Below, one piece after another: positions 7,031-13,208 of a stretch of DNA of 28,552 nucleotides. How positions within the stretch are numbered: position 1 is the first letter of the stretch; each line of letters starts with the position of its first letter. Both the position numbers and the translations under genes were made by a program. The notes beneath the pieces were generated by a model. The model did not search any database, was not told the DNA's origin, and saw only the letters and a list, made by a program, of their open reading frames with translations. The DNA is from a virus, in the IMG/VR virus record IMGVR_UViG_3300001460_000013, positions 13,888 through 42,439 of that record. One strand, written 5' to 3'.

Positions 7031-7886
7031 GAAAGAAGAAACAATAGAAGTAGTAGATTACGAAACAAGAAAGAAAGCCATACGTTTACAAATTAAACAA
7101 CGTATGACTAATGATAAAGAATTTTTATTATTAGGAATAGTAGGATTACCTAAGACAGGTAAAAGTGGAACGGCAATGGATTGTCGAACTGAAGAAGAAA
7201 AGAAAGCAGGTATGAAAGTATTAGTTCTAGATTTAGATGATGGTTGTACTGCTACTTGGAACTCTGCTTGGCGAGATGAGAACATAGAAATTTATGTTCC
7301 TAATGTTCTAAAGTCAGATGGTAGTTGGGATTGGGAACAAACCTTTCACAATTGTCACGCTTGGTTAGAATATGCTAATGAATTAGTAAGTAAAGGGAAT
7401 GTAAAAGCAGTAATCTTAGATGGTGTAGATAAAGTAAATGAAGGTTCTAGTGATGTACTTAGAGAAGCCTTAGTAAAATCAAACAATAAAGGCCAATCTA
7501 TTATACATGATATAGATTCTATTAAAGTTCAACCATTAGATTGGAAGATTAGGAATAGAGTATACAATAGAATACTCAATCCATTCATTGCTCTTAGAGC
7601 AAATAGAATTTTAATAACACATCTAAAACCTATCTATGAAAATATAAATGTCCCTACACCTGTAGGGTTTGAACCGGATTGGCACAAGTCAACTCCGCAA
7701 AGATTGCTACAGATACTTACAGTCTCTAAAATTAAAAGAGGAGATAAAACATTGTATCGTGCGGTCTTAGATGATTGTAAAACTAACCCATCTTTAGTGG
7801 GTAAGTCTTGGAATGTATTTGAAGTATCTAAAACTGAAAATAAATGGTTGGGTATTGAAGAATATAAGACTGGAGAATTTAAGTGA
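7014..7886 (+). CDS. RecA/RadA-superfamily P-loop ATPase (Sak4-like)
   Basis: A 290-residue ATPase. Walker A is GLPKTGKS at 44-51 and Walker B is AVILDGVD at 132-139. An N-terminal segment of about 35 residues precedes the core. The compact core without N- or C-terminal recombinase domains resembles phage Sak4-type proteins and the AAA_24 group of RecA-fold ATPases, which help ssDNA annealing and recombination with SSB. ATG 7014 is preferred over 7002 because GGTGAT, a perfect match to the archaeal 16S tail, lies four bases before it. It follows SSB and abuts the clamp gene, its stop overlapping that gene's upstream region. The likely role is recombination-coupled replication or repair. A clamp- or helicase-loader role cannot be excluded. 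Confidence 0.75.
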   Translation: MSWNVKKEETIEVVDYETRKKAIRLQIKQRMTNDKEFLLLGIVGLPKTGKSGTAMDCRTEEEKKAGMKVLVLDLDDGCTATWNSAWRDENIEIYVPNVLKSDGSWDWEQTFHNCHAWLEYANELVSKGNVKAVILDGVDKVNEGSSDVLREALVKSNNKGQSIIHDIDSIKVQPLDWKIRNRVYNRILNPFIALRANRILITHLKPIYENINVPTPVGFEPDWHKSTPQRLLQILTVSKIKRGDKTLYRAVLDDCKTNPSLVGKSWNVFEVSKTENKWLGIEEYKTGEFK

Positions 7887-7891
7887 GAAAC

Positions 7892-8680
7892 ATGTCAGAA
7901 TGGAATATAAATATAAATGCAAATAAGTTAAAAGAAGTATTAGAAGATGTAGCCTTAAAGGGAAAATATTTTGATGGTATGGCTAGTAAGAATAGTCGTC
8001 TATCTGAGTATGCATATATTCAGTGCCATGAGAATGGCCTGTTTATATGTAATGCTAATGAGGCAACGGCATGTCTAATCTCACTAAATTTAGAAGAACA
8101 AGAGAGTGTTGATTCTAGTAGTGAAGTTGTTATTCTAGATATAGATAAGACAACTAAAATTCTTAAAGCGTTTAAGGAAGATGTACATATAACTGTAGGA
8201 GATTTCTTAACGTTTCAAGATGATTCTATTACTAGTAGAATGGCTAAGGTGTTAGAACATACATCTATGGTTATGATAGGTATGTTAATTGCTTATTTTA
8301 ACACTAACTCTCTTGAATTAACTCAAGATAATAGTATGAATACGTTTAGAAAAACAACCTTTGAGAGTAAGATAACTGTATTAGATACTGAGATGGTTAA
8401 TGTTGTAGAAGCCTGTAATGTTATGAACTTAGCAAAATATAAATTTGATTATGTACAGGAAGAAAGATTATCTATCTCTTCAAATAGAAGTGAAACAGAA
8501 ACTTTTACTATGGTTGTTCCTACAATACATTGTGCAGGACAAAGTGCTACTGTAGAATTTACAGGAGCATTTCATAAATTTATGAAAGGAGTCTTTCAAA
8601 TTCATATGAAAGATGACTGTCCAATATTACTAACCTCTCCAAGTAGGGTGTTAGTTAAAGCACCATACTTGAGGTATTGA
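7892..8680 (+). CDS. pcn: DNA sliding clamp, PCNA-like
   Basis: A 262-residue protein of PCNA length and layout. It begins with helix and strand elements (ANKLKEVLEDVALKG, then YAYIQCHENGLFICNAN) and ends with CPILLTSPSRVLVKAPYLRY, which parallels the PCNA ending of strand, loop and APxL motif. The middle connector region (DDSITSRMAKVLEHTSMVM) is divergent. It should form a trimeric ring that tethers polymerase, ligase and nucleases. ATG 7892 is chosen with AAGTGA as ribosome site; GTG 7883, which overlaps the upstream stop, would add three residues. Two proteins of this operon end in PIP-like motifs that would bind this ring. The polymerase gene starts one base after its stop. Confidence 0.85.
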   Translation: MSEWNININANKLKEVLEDVALKGKYFDGMASKNSRLSEYAYIQCHENGLFICNANEATACLISLNLEEQESVDSSSEVVILDIDKTTKILKAFKEDVHITVGDFLTFQDDSITSRMAKVLEHTSMVMIGMLIAYFNTNSLELTQDNSMNTFRKTTFESKITVLDTEMVNVVEACNVMNLAKYKFDYVQEERLSISSNRSETETFTMVVPTIHCAGQSATVEFTGAFHKFMKGVFQIHMKDDCPILLTSPSRVLVKAPYLRY

Positions 8681-8681
8681 G

Positions 8682-10322
8682 ATGATTATTAATAAAATAG
8701 AAACAGGAATAGGATTGAGTTACAAGGAGGACGGTAAAAGAATAATAAAAACTATACCGTACTCCGAGTACCCATCTTATTTTTATATACATGAACATCA
8801 AATTAAACCTAATAAAATTAAAATTAAAGATAAATGGGGAAGATTTGATTTAGAATTAAGTTATGAAACAGATGATAGTTACAAAGACTTAGAAGGTGAC
8901 TCTTTAGTAAAGGTTAGTTGGAAACCTAATCATAGTAGATATGCGTATAATGTTCGTAGATACTTTGAGAAACAAGGTAATGAAGACTTAGTTAATCCAA
9001 CTTATGAAGCAGACGTTAAACATGAATATCGCTATGCTATAGATAATATAGATTCTATTAAAGAGTATAACTTAACTAAGTTATATTTTGATATGGAATG
9101 GATGCAAGGTGGAGAATTTGACGAACAGATTACTTGTATTACTTGTAGGATTGATGGAGAAGATTTCTGTTATACTTGGTTACCTAATGAAGGTAGTGAA
9201 GCAGATGTAATTAATGACTTCTTAGATAAGATTGTATCTTCTGATGCTGATATGATTATATCTTGGTTCGGTTGGAAGTTCGACATACCTAAGTTAATTG
9301 AGAGAGCGGTGGCTAATGGTATAGACATTAGAAGAATTTCACCTTACTCTCAGATAACAGGAGTATCTAATGTAAAAGGTACTATAAAATGTAATACAGA
9401 AATCATACATAGATACTCTCCGGTAAGTCAACCAATAAAAGGTAGGATAGTAGTACCATTAGACTTAGCATTTGAAAGACAATGGAATGATTCACAGAGA
9501 GGAACGTTACCATCAATGGCTTTAGATTATGTATCTGAAACTATACTAGGTAATAAGAAGTTAGTAAGTACTAAGTTTCCTGATAAGAATGAATTCTTTG
9601 CTAGAGGATGGATAGAAGATAATGAAACATATATAGAGTATGCAATTAAAGATACTCAACTTATATCTGATTTAGATAATAAGATGAATATTACTGATTC
9701 AATTTTATCTTTACAAAAATTATTAGTCGCTCCATTCGATGCTTGTTTTTATGCGAGTAATATGGGTACGATTTACTTTTCAAGAACTGCTCATTGGAAA
9801 GCCCCAACGGGCAGAAAAACGGGTCGAAAAGACTACGATGGCGCAATGGTCTATGACCCACTAAGCGAGGCCACAAATGGCTTGCATTGGGGTGTAGCGG
9901 CCTTTGATTTTGCAGGTCTTTACCCATCAATGATGGTGGCTAGAAATATTAGTTGGGAAACAAAAAGTATAGAACCCACATCGTTCGCAGTAAATCTTAG
10001 CACACCTAAGGACTTTAGTGAAAACTCTAATGAAGATATGTTGTATTACAATACAGATAAGTTAGGTATGTTACCAAAGTCAGTTCTTAATCTTAAAACA
10101 TTAAGAGATTCATATAAACAAAATAGAAAGAACTCTACTTCTGAAGAAGAATACAATAAGTGGGATTCTAATCAGATGGCAGTTAAAAGATTAATGGCTT
10201 CCTTCTACGGTGTATTAGCATACCAAGGATTTGGTTGGGCAGATGTTGACTTAGCCGCTAGTATAACTGCTAGTGCTAGAGAAGCAATTAGAAGTGCCGC
10301 ATTTAAAGCGAGGGAATTATAA
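8682..10322 (+). CDS. polB: Family B DNA polymerase, N-terminal piece (exonuclease and palm up to motif B)
   Basis: The first 546 residues of a split family B polymerase. Exonuclease motifs are intact: Exo I FDMEW (D137, E139), Exo II WFGWKFDIPKL (D201) and Exo III YAIKDTQL (Y320, D324). Motif A is DFAGLYPS at 409-416 with catalytic D409, and the finger helix follows around LRDSYKQNRK. Motif B is KRLMASFYG at 502-510, with Ala where Asn is usual. The frame ends at TAA just after a helix (REAIRSAAFKAREL) that normally leads straight into motif C. Motif C is instead found on the next fragment, at 10838. The two must associate to give an active enzyme with proofreading. The stop overlaps the first of four inserted microgenes as TAATG. 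Confidence 0.93.
   Translation: MIINKIETGIGLSYKEDGKRIIKTIPYSEYPSYFYIHEHQIKPNKIKIKDKWGRFDLELSYETDDSYKDLEGDSLVKVSWKPNHSRYAYNVRRYFEKQGNEDLVNPTYEADVKHEYRYAIDNIDSIKEYNLTKLYFDMEWMQGGEFDEQITCITCRIDGEDFCYTWLPNEGSEADVINDFLDKIVSSDADMIISWFGWKFDIPKLIERAVANGIDIRRISPYSQITGVSNVKGTIKCNTEIIHRYSPVSQPIKGRIVVPLDLAFERQWNDSQRGTLPSMALDYVSETILGNKKLVSTKFPDKNEFFARGWIEDNETYIEYAIKDTQLISDLDNKMNITDSILSLQKLLVAPFDACFYASNMGTIYFSRTAHWKAPTGRKTGRKDYDGAMVYDPLSEATNGLHWGVAAFDFAGLYPSMMVARNISWETKSIEPTSFAVNLSTPKDFSENSNEDMLYYNTDKLGMLPKSVLNLKTLRDSYKQNRKNSTSEEEYNKWDSNQMAVKRLMASFYGVLAYQGFGWADVDLAASITASAREAIRSAAFKAREL
9781..9960. other. GC-rich patch inside polB just before and over motif A
   Basis: By hand count, 9781-9900 is 64 G/C of 120 (53%), while 9601-9660 is 30% and 10021-10080 is 27%. 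Codons also change, with CCC, ACG, GGG, GGC, GAG and GCG appearing close together. The reading frame and protein motifs continue normally, including DFAGLYPS at the end of the patch. It looks like a segment replaced by recombination with a higher-GC relative. Strong protein constraint alone is unlikely to explain it, because other conserved motifs in the gene stay AT-rich. Confidence 0.7.
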
Positions 10323-10447
10323 TGGCCGCAACAAAGAAAAGAGAAACTAAAGTTTGTAAAGTCTGTTCTAAGATATTTAGAATAGGAGTAAACAGACATG
10401 ATGTTTGTGCTACTTGTAAAAGACGTAACAAAGGAGTCAAACTATGA
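10322..10447 (+). CDS. Zinc-ribbon microprotein 1 inside the polB split
   Basis: A 41-residue, very basic protein with paired cysteines CKVC (12-15) and CATC (29-32) separated by 13 residues, fitting a single zinc ribbon. It starts on the TAATG overlap with the stop of the polymerase N-terminal piece and ends on an ATGA overlap with the next microgene, which argues for real, coupled translation. I know no named family for it. Basic residues around the ribbon (KKRETK, KRRNKGVK) suggest nucleic-acid binding. It may associate with the split polymerase. The cysteine pairs and the stop-start coupling are seen directly; the role is inferred. Confidence 0.65.
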   Translation: MAATKKRETKVCKVCSKIFRIGVNRHDVCATCKRRNKGVKL

Positions 10448-10581
10448 TGTCTCATGAAGAATATTTAAACATACCAATAGTAAGAAATTGTATCTTATGT
10501 GGTAAAAAATTTAGATTAGCAAAAAGAGAAGTAACACGATGTGCAAGATGTGTACGTCTATCTAGGGAGAAATTAAAATGA
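10444..10581 (+). CDS. Zinc-ribbon microprotein 2 inside the polB split
   Basis: A 45-residue protein with cysteine pairs CILC (16-19) and CARC (33-36), the same 13-residue spacing as the preceding microprotein and similar basic residues between them (KKFRLAKREVTR). The two are probably paralogues from a local duplication. ATG 10444 overlaps the upstream stop; a second ATG follows directly. Its end carries the GGGAGAAATTAAA ribosome site for the next microgene, so the coding sequence doubles as the leader. Likely a nucleic-acid or protein-binding zinc ribbon; function unknown. Confidence 0.65.
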   Translation: MMSHEEYLNIPIVRNCILCGKKFRLAKREVTRCARCVRLSREKLK

Positions 10582-10700
10582 GTAAAATAAATGTAAGTAT
10601 AAGACCAATACAAAGTAGAAAAAATGGAGCATTCACCTGTGACGCTTGTGGAACGTTAGTTACTGGAACAATGTTAGCATGTCCATGTAGGGGTGAGTAG
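10578..10700 (+). CDS. Cysteine-rich microprotein 3 inside the polB split
   Basis: A 40-residue protein with CDAC (21-24) and CPC (35-37), a tighter four-cysteine cluster than in the two preceding microproteins, consistent with a small zinc knuckle. The N-terminal half is basic (SIRPIQSRKNG). It starts on an ATGA overlap and has GGGAGAAATTAAA before the ATG, a leader shared with the genes at 3976 and 6785. It ends with TAG directly followed by the next ATG. No family recognised. Confidence 0.6.
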   Translation: MSKINVSIRPIQSRKNGAFTCDACGTLVTGTMLACPCRGE

Positions 10701-10838
10701 ATGAGTCGAATGAAAAGACATATGGAAAAGTTATACATGCATGGTAGACTATCAAAAGATATTCCTCATACAATGGATTTTGATACTTGGCAAGCAATAT
10801 TCCTATCGGTACGACAACTCCAACAGGAGGAAGAATAA
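10701..10838 (+). CDS. Small helical protein 4 inside the polB split
   Basis: A 45-residue protein without cysteines. It has a basic N-terminus (MSRMKRHMEK), then DFDTWQAIFLSVRQLQQEEE as a likely amphipathic helix. It starts immediately after the previous TAG and its TAA overlaps the ATG of the polymerase C-terminal piece. Its last codons supply the GGAGGAAG ribosome site for that piece, so translation of this gene may control how much C-terminal polymerase is made. Function otherwise unknown. Confidence 0.55.
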   Translation: MSRMKRHMEKLYMHGRLSKDIPHTMDFDTWQAIFLSVRQLQQEEE

Positions 10839-11719
10839 TGAAAGTAGTTTATGGACATACAGATTCTATCTATGTACAAATAGATAATTTAGAAACTGCT
10901 AAAGAAACTGTAAAGATTATTAATGACCATGTAAGAACTATCTTTCCTAATCTTTTAGGTTTAGAAGAACATCCTGTAACCTTAGAATTTGAGAAATACT
11001 TTCATAGTTTAGGAGTTGGAGCAACTAAGAATAGAAATGCAGGACTAATTACTTGGAAAGAAGGTAAAGATTTAGAAGAAATGGAATTTACTATGACTGG
11101 ATTTACTGCTAAGAGAGTTTCCGAAACTAAATTAGCAAAGAAAGTACAAATAACTACATTAAAAATGTGGGTCAATGGGAAATCTGAAGAAGATATTGTT
11201 ACTTATTTAAATGATACATATGAAAAAGTTAGATTTGGAAAGATTTCTAAGTCTGAAATTATAAAACGTAGTAGATATAGACCTGCTAGATTTACAGTAG
11301 TATGTAAAACATGTAAGAGAACTTCTGACTTAAACGATTTAAGTCGTAATGAGAAAACTTGTTGTGGTCAACCAGTTCTAGAGACTAGTGAAGGTAAACG
11401 TCCGACAATAGGAAGCAATGTAGAAGGAGTATTGTACTATAATAGTAATAACGAAATACCTATAGATGATTCTCATCTTTATCTTAAGATTAATAATAGT
11501 CATCTTAAGAAATACTTTCATCCTATCAAAGGTGAATGGTTAAAACCTAATTTTGTAGCAGAACTTAAGGAAGTAGACTTTGAAAAGTATGTTCCACATT
11601 GGGATTTCTATGCTGAAACTGTAGTAAAGAAAGCAGAGCCAATATTCAATGCAATGAATTGGGACATTAAACAAGTAATGAGAGATAGCAAACAAAAAAC
11701 ATTAGTGGAGTGGTTTTAA
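10838..11719 (+). CDS. polB: Family B DNA polymerase, C-terminal piece (motif C, thumb, PIP box)
   Basis: A 293-residue protein that completes the polymerase. It begins with KVVYGHTDSIYV, motif C, in which the first Asp of the usual DTDS is His. The second Asp (D9), which matches the main catalytic metal ligand, is present. Residues 50-71 (EFEKYFHSLGVGATKNRNAG) match the palm segment near the KKRY motif, and the thumb follows. Cys 156, 159, 175 and 176 form a CxxC plus CC cluster unusual for a thumb, probably a small zinc site. The terminal QKTLVEWF (286-293) is a textbook PIP box. The start is fixed by GGAGG upstream and the TAATG overlap. Together with the piece at 8682 it gives a nearly seamless polymerase of about 839 residues. 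Confidence 0.9.
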   Translation: MKVVYGHTDSIYVQIDNLETAKETVKIINDHVRTIFPNLLGLEEHPVTLEFEKYFHSLGVGATKNRNAGLITWKEGKDLEEMEFTMTGFTAKRVSETKLAKKVQITTLKMWVNGKSEEDIVTYLNDTYEKVRFGKISKSEIIKRSRYRPARFTVVCKTCKRTSDLNDLSRNEKTCCGQPVLETSEGKRPTIGSNVEGVLYYNSNNEIPIDDSHLYLKINNSHLKKYFHPIKGEWLKPNFVAELKEVDFEKYVPHWDFYAETVVKKAEPIFNAMNWDIKQVMRDSKQKTLVEWF

Positions 11720-12585
11720 TGAAAGAATATACATATAAATGGAATGCAGATAACGCAGATAATGAGGAGTTACCAATATTAAAGATAACAAAATCTTCTT
11801 TTGGTTCTTTTCAGTGGTGTCCAAAGAAGTATGAATTTGCATATATAGAAAGATTACCACAAGAAACTTCTGATGCTATGTGGAAAGGCACTATAATACA
11901 TAATGCAAGAGAAGATTTCTTTAATCAGTTTGATATTAAGAAGGCAGAGACATTAACTCAAAGTGAGTTAGTAGATTATTGTATGAGTTTGTATCCCATA
12001 GATGAGAATACTGATATGTATGAAACTATGTCTGTCTTTGAGGCTAACAGATTTTTAGAATCAGTAAAGACTGAAGAGACAAATCAATTCTTACCTGTAG
12101 TTAATGAAGCGATGTTAGATGCAGAAATTATAATAGGTAGAAATGATAACCCTAAGTTTCCACTACAAAGAGATTATGTTGTACATCTTCAAGGAATTAT
12201 AGATAGAATGTTTCAAGATGGTCAAGCCTATATTCCTATGGAATTAAAAACTGGCCCTTGGAAAGATTATAAAACAACTATGATGAGAAAAGAAATGGCT
12301 TTCTATAAATTACTATTTGAAAATGCAGAAGAAGAACAACTATTAGAAAATAAATTAGATAATAATATTCCAATAACACATTGGTCTTGGTATTATCCTG
12401 CATCAAATTATGTATATGTTGAAGGAGTTAAAACTACTAGTGCAAACGCAGTTAAAAAAGGCTTAGCAGAACTAGTTCATGCATATGAAAATAAAAACTT
12501 TCCTGCAAAATACTTTGCAAGAACATGTGCTTCATGTAGTTACTTTGGTATTTGTGATGCGGCCAATACGGAGAGTTGGTTATGA
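11719..12585 (+). CDS. Cas4/RecB-like PD-(D/E)XK nuclease with Fe-S cysteines
   Basis: A 288-residue nuclease of the PDDEXK_1/Cas4 group. Cys34 in FQWCPKKYEF pairs with the C-terminal cluster Cys 270, 273 and 279 (CASCSYFGIC), the usual four-cysteine iron-sulphur site. Catalytic residues are His61 (IIHNA), Asp162 (GIIDRM), and Glu175/Lys177 (ELKTG). Such enzymes resect DNA ends and are common in archaeal viruses. No Cas genes are nearby, so the role is replication or recombination rather than CRISPR adaptation. ATG 11719 overlaps the polymerase stop as TAATG. The terminal SWL slightly resembles a PIP ending but lacks the hydrophobic residue needed. Confidence 0.88.
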   Translation: MKEYTYKWNADNADNEELPILKITKSSFGSFQWCPKKYEFAYIERLPQETSDAMWKGTIIHNAREDFFNQFDIKKAETLTQSELVDYCMSLYPIDENTDMYETMSVFEANRFLESVKTEETNQFLPVVNEAMLDAEIIIGRNDNPKFPLQRDYVVHLQGIIDRMFQDGQAYIPMELKTGPWKDYKTTMMRKEMAFYKLLFENAEEEQLLENKLDNNIPITHWSWYYPASNYVYVEGVKTTSANAVKKGLAELVHAYENKNFPAKYFARTCASCSYFGICDAANTESWL

Positions 12586-12644
12586 AGTGGGAAAAATATT
12601 TTAAAGTAAAAGAAGAATATAAAAGGAGAAATAAATATGAGTAA
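12582..12644 (+). CDS. Possible 20-residue leader peptide
   Basis: A short frame, MKWEKYFKVKEEYKRRNKYE, starts on an ATGA overlap with the nuclease stop and ends just inside the next gene. It is highly charged. Its main effect may be to carry ribosomes to the following AAAAGGAGAAATAAATATG start. It may be real or simply a coupling leader; there is no independent support. Confidence 0.3.
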   Translation: MKWEKYFKVKEEYKRRNKYE

Positions 12645-12819
12645 AATTGAAGATATAGTAATGAAAAAAATAGAAGCAAGAGCAGTATTAGGAAGAAATA
12701 AATACAATATAACAATGGAAAGAACTGATTTAAGTAGAAAAGATTGGTTAATACATGCCCAAGAAGAGGCTCTAGACCTTGCAGTTTATTTACAGAAACT
12801 AATTATGGAGGAAGAATAA
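12637..12819 (+). CDS. MazG-like small all-alpha protein (nucleotide pyrophosphohydrolase type)
   Basis: A 60-residue protein. Its core, RAVLGRNKYNITMERTDLS then DWLIHAQEEALDLAVYLQKL, matches the pattern of phage MazG-like proteins, in which the helix with EEALD binds magnesium. MazG-type enzymes hydrolyse (d)NTPs to monophosphates. This one is shorter than the canonical 90-100 residues and may work as a multimer or have kept only the core helices. It has the same AAAAGGAGAAATAAAT leader as the SSB gene. Its stop overlaps the next start as TAATG. Nucleotide-pool cleaning during viral replication is a plausible role. Confidence 0.65.
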   Translation: MSKIEDIVMKKIEARAVLGRNKYNITMERTDLSRKDWLIHAQEEALDLAVYLQKLIMEEE

Positions 12820-13208
12820 TGATAGAAGATAGAATTAAAAAATTATTAGAAGAAAGAAAATGGACATTTGCAGATTTTCAAGACATGCAAGGTATAATTG
12901 ATGAGTTCAATCTAGAACTACAGGATACTATGACTAAGGTAGAAAAGTTAGATTTTATATTTAATAAACATATTTTTGGTCATGGTTCTAATACTGTTAT
13001 TCCTGATAGATGGGAATTTCAAGATATATTTTCTAGAACAGTATCAGAACATTTAGATATTACTATAGCAAATGTATTGAAAGTTGAATTAATGAATGCA
13101 AATATAAATTTTAAAAAGGAGGAAAAAACAAATGTATCCAAGAGAAGTGTGGGCAGGAAGCCATCTAAAAAACGCACCACAAATGAAAAGACAGATAGTG
13201 AAGAGTAG
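12819..13208 (+). CDS. Unknown protein with overprinted basic tail
   Basis: A 129-residue protein with a helical, acidic first two thirds (IEDRIKKLLEERKW, then DVQ-like helices around EKLDFIFNKHIFGHG). Its strongly basic, low-complexity end contains KRSVGRKPSKKRTTNEK. No family recognised. ATG 12819 is used because it overlaps the previous stop and has TGGAGGAAG upstream. The last 77 bases are shared, in another frame, with the primase start. The tail composition therefore partly reflects overprinting by the primase N-terminus. It might be a DNA-binding accessory of the primase next door. Confidence 0.65.
   Translation: MIEDRIKKLLEERKWTFADFQDMQGIIDEFNLELQDTMTKVEKLDFIFNKHIFGHGSNTVIPDRWEFQDIFSRTVSEHLDITIANVLKVELMNANINFKKEEKTNVSKRSVGRKPSKKRTTNEKTDSEE

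Noticed and set aside
9691-9930. Minus-strand frame of 79 codons inside polB
   Set aside because: It lies opposite the GC-rich patch, which by chance removes stops, and the plus strand has clear polymerase motifs there.
10322-10838. Intein or group I intron splitting polB
   Set aside because: There is no Cys/Ser splice junction, no His-Asn end, no homing-endonuclease domain, and the insert consists of four separate ORFs with their own starts and stops.
11719-12585. Cas4 as part of a CRISPR adaptation locus
   Set aside because: There is no Cas1, Cas2 or repeat-spacer array in the window; Cas4-like nucleases are common in viruses without CRISPR.
12561-12585. PIP box at the C-terminus of the Cas4-like nuclease (TESWL)
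   Set aside because: The hydrophobic residue three positions before the Trp is missing and there is no Gln; only the last two residues fit.
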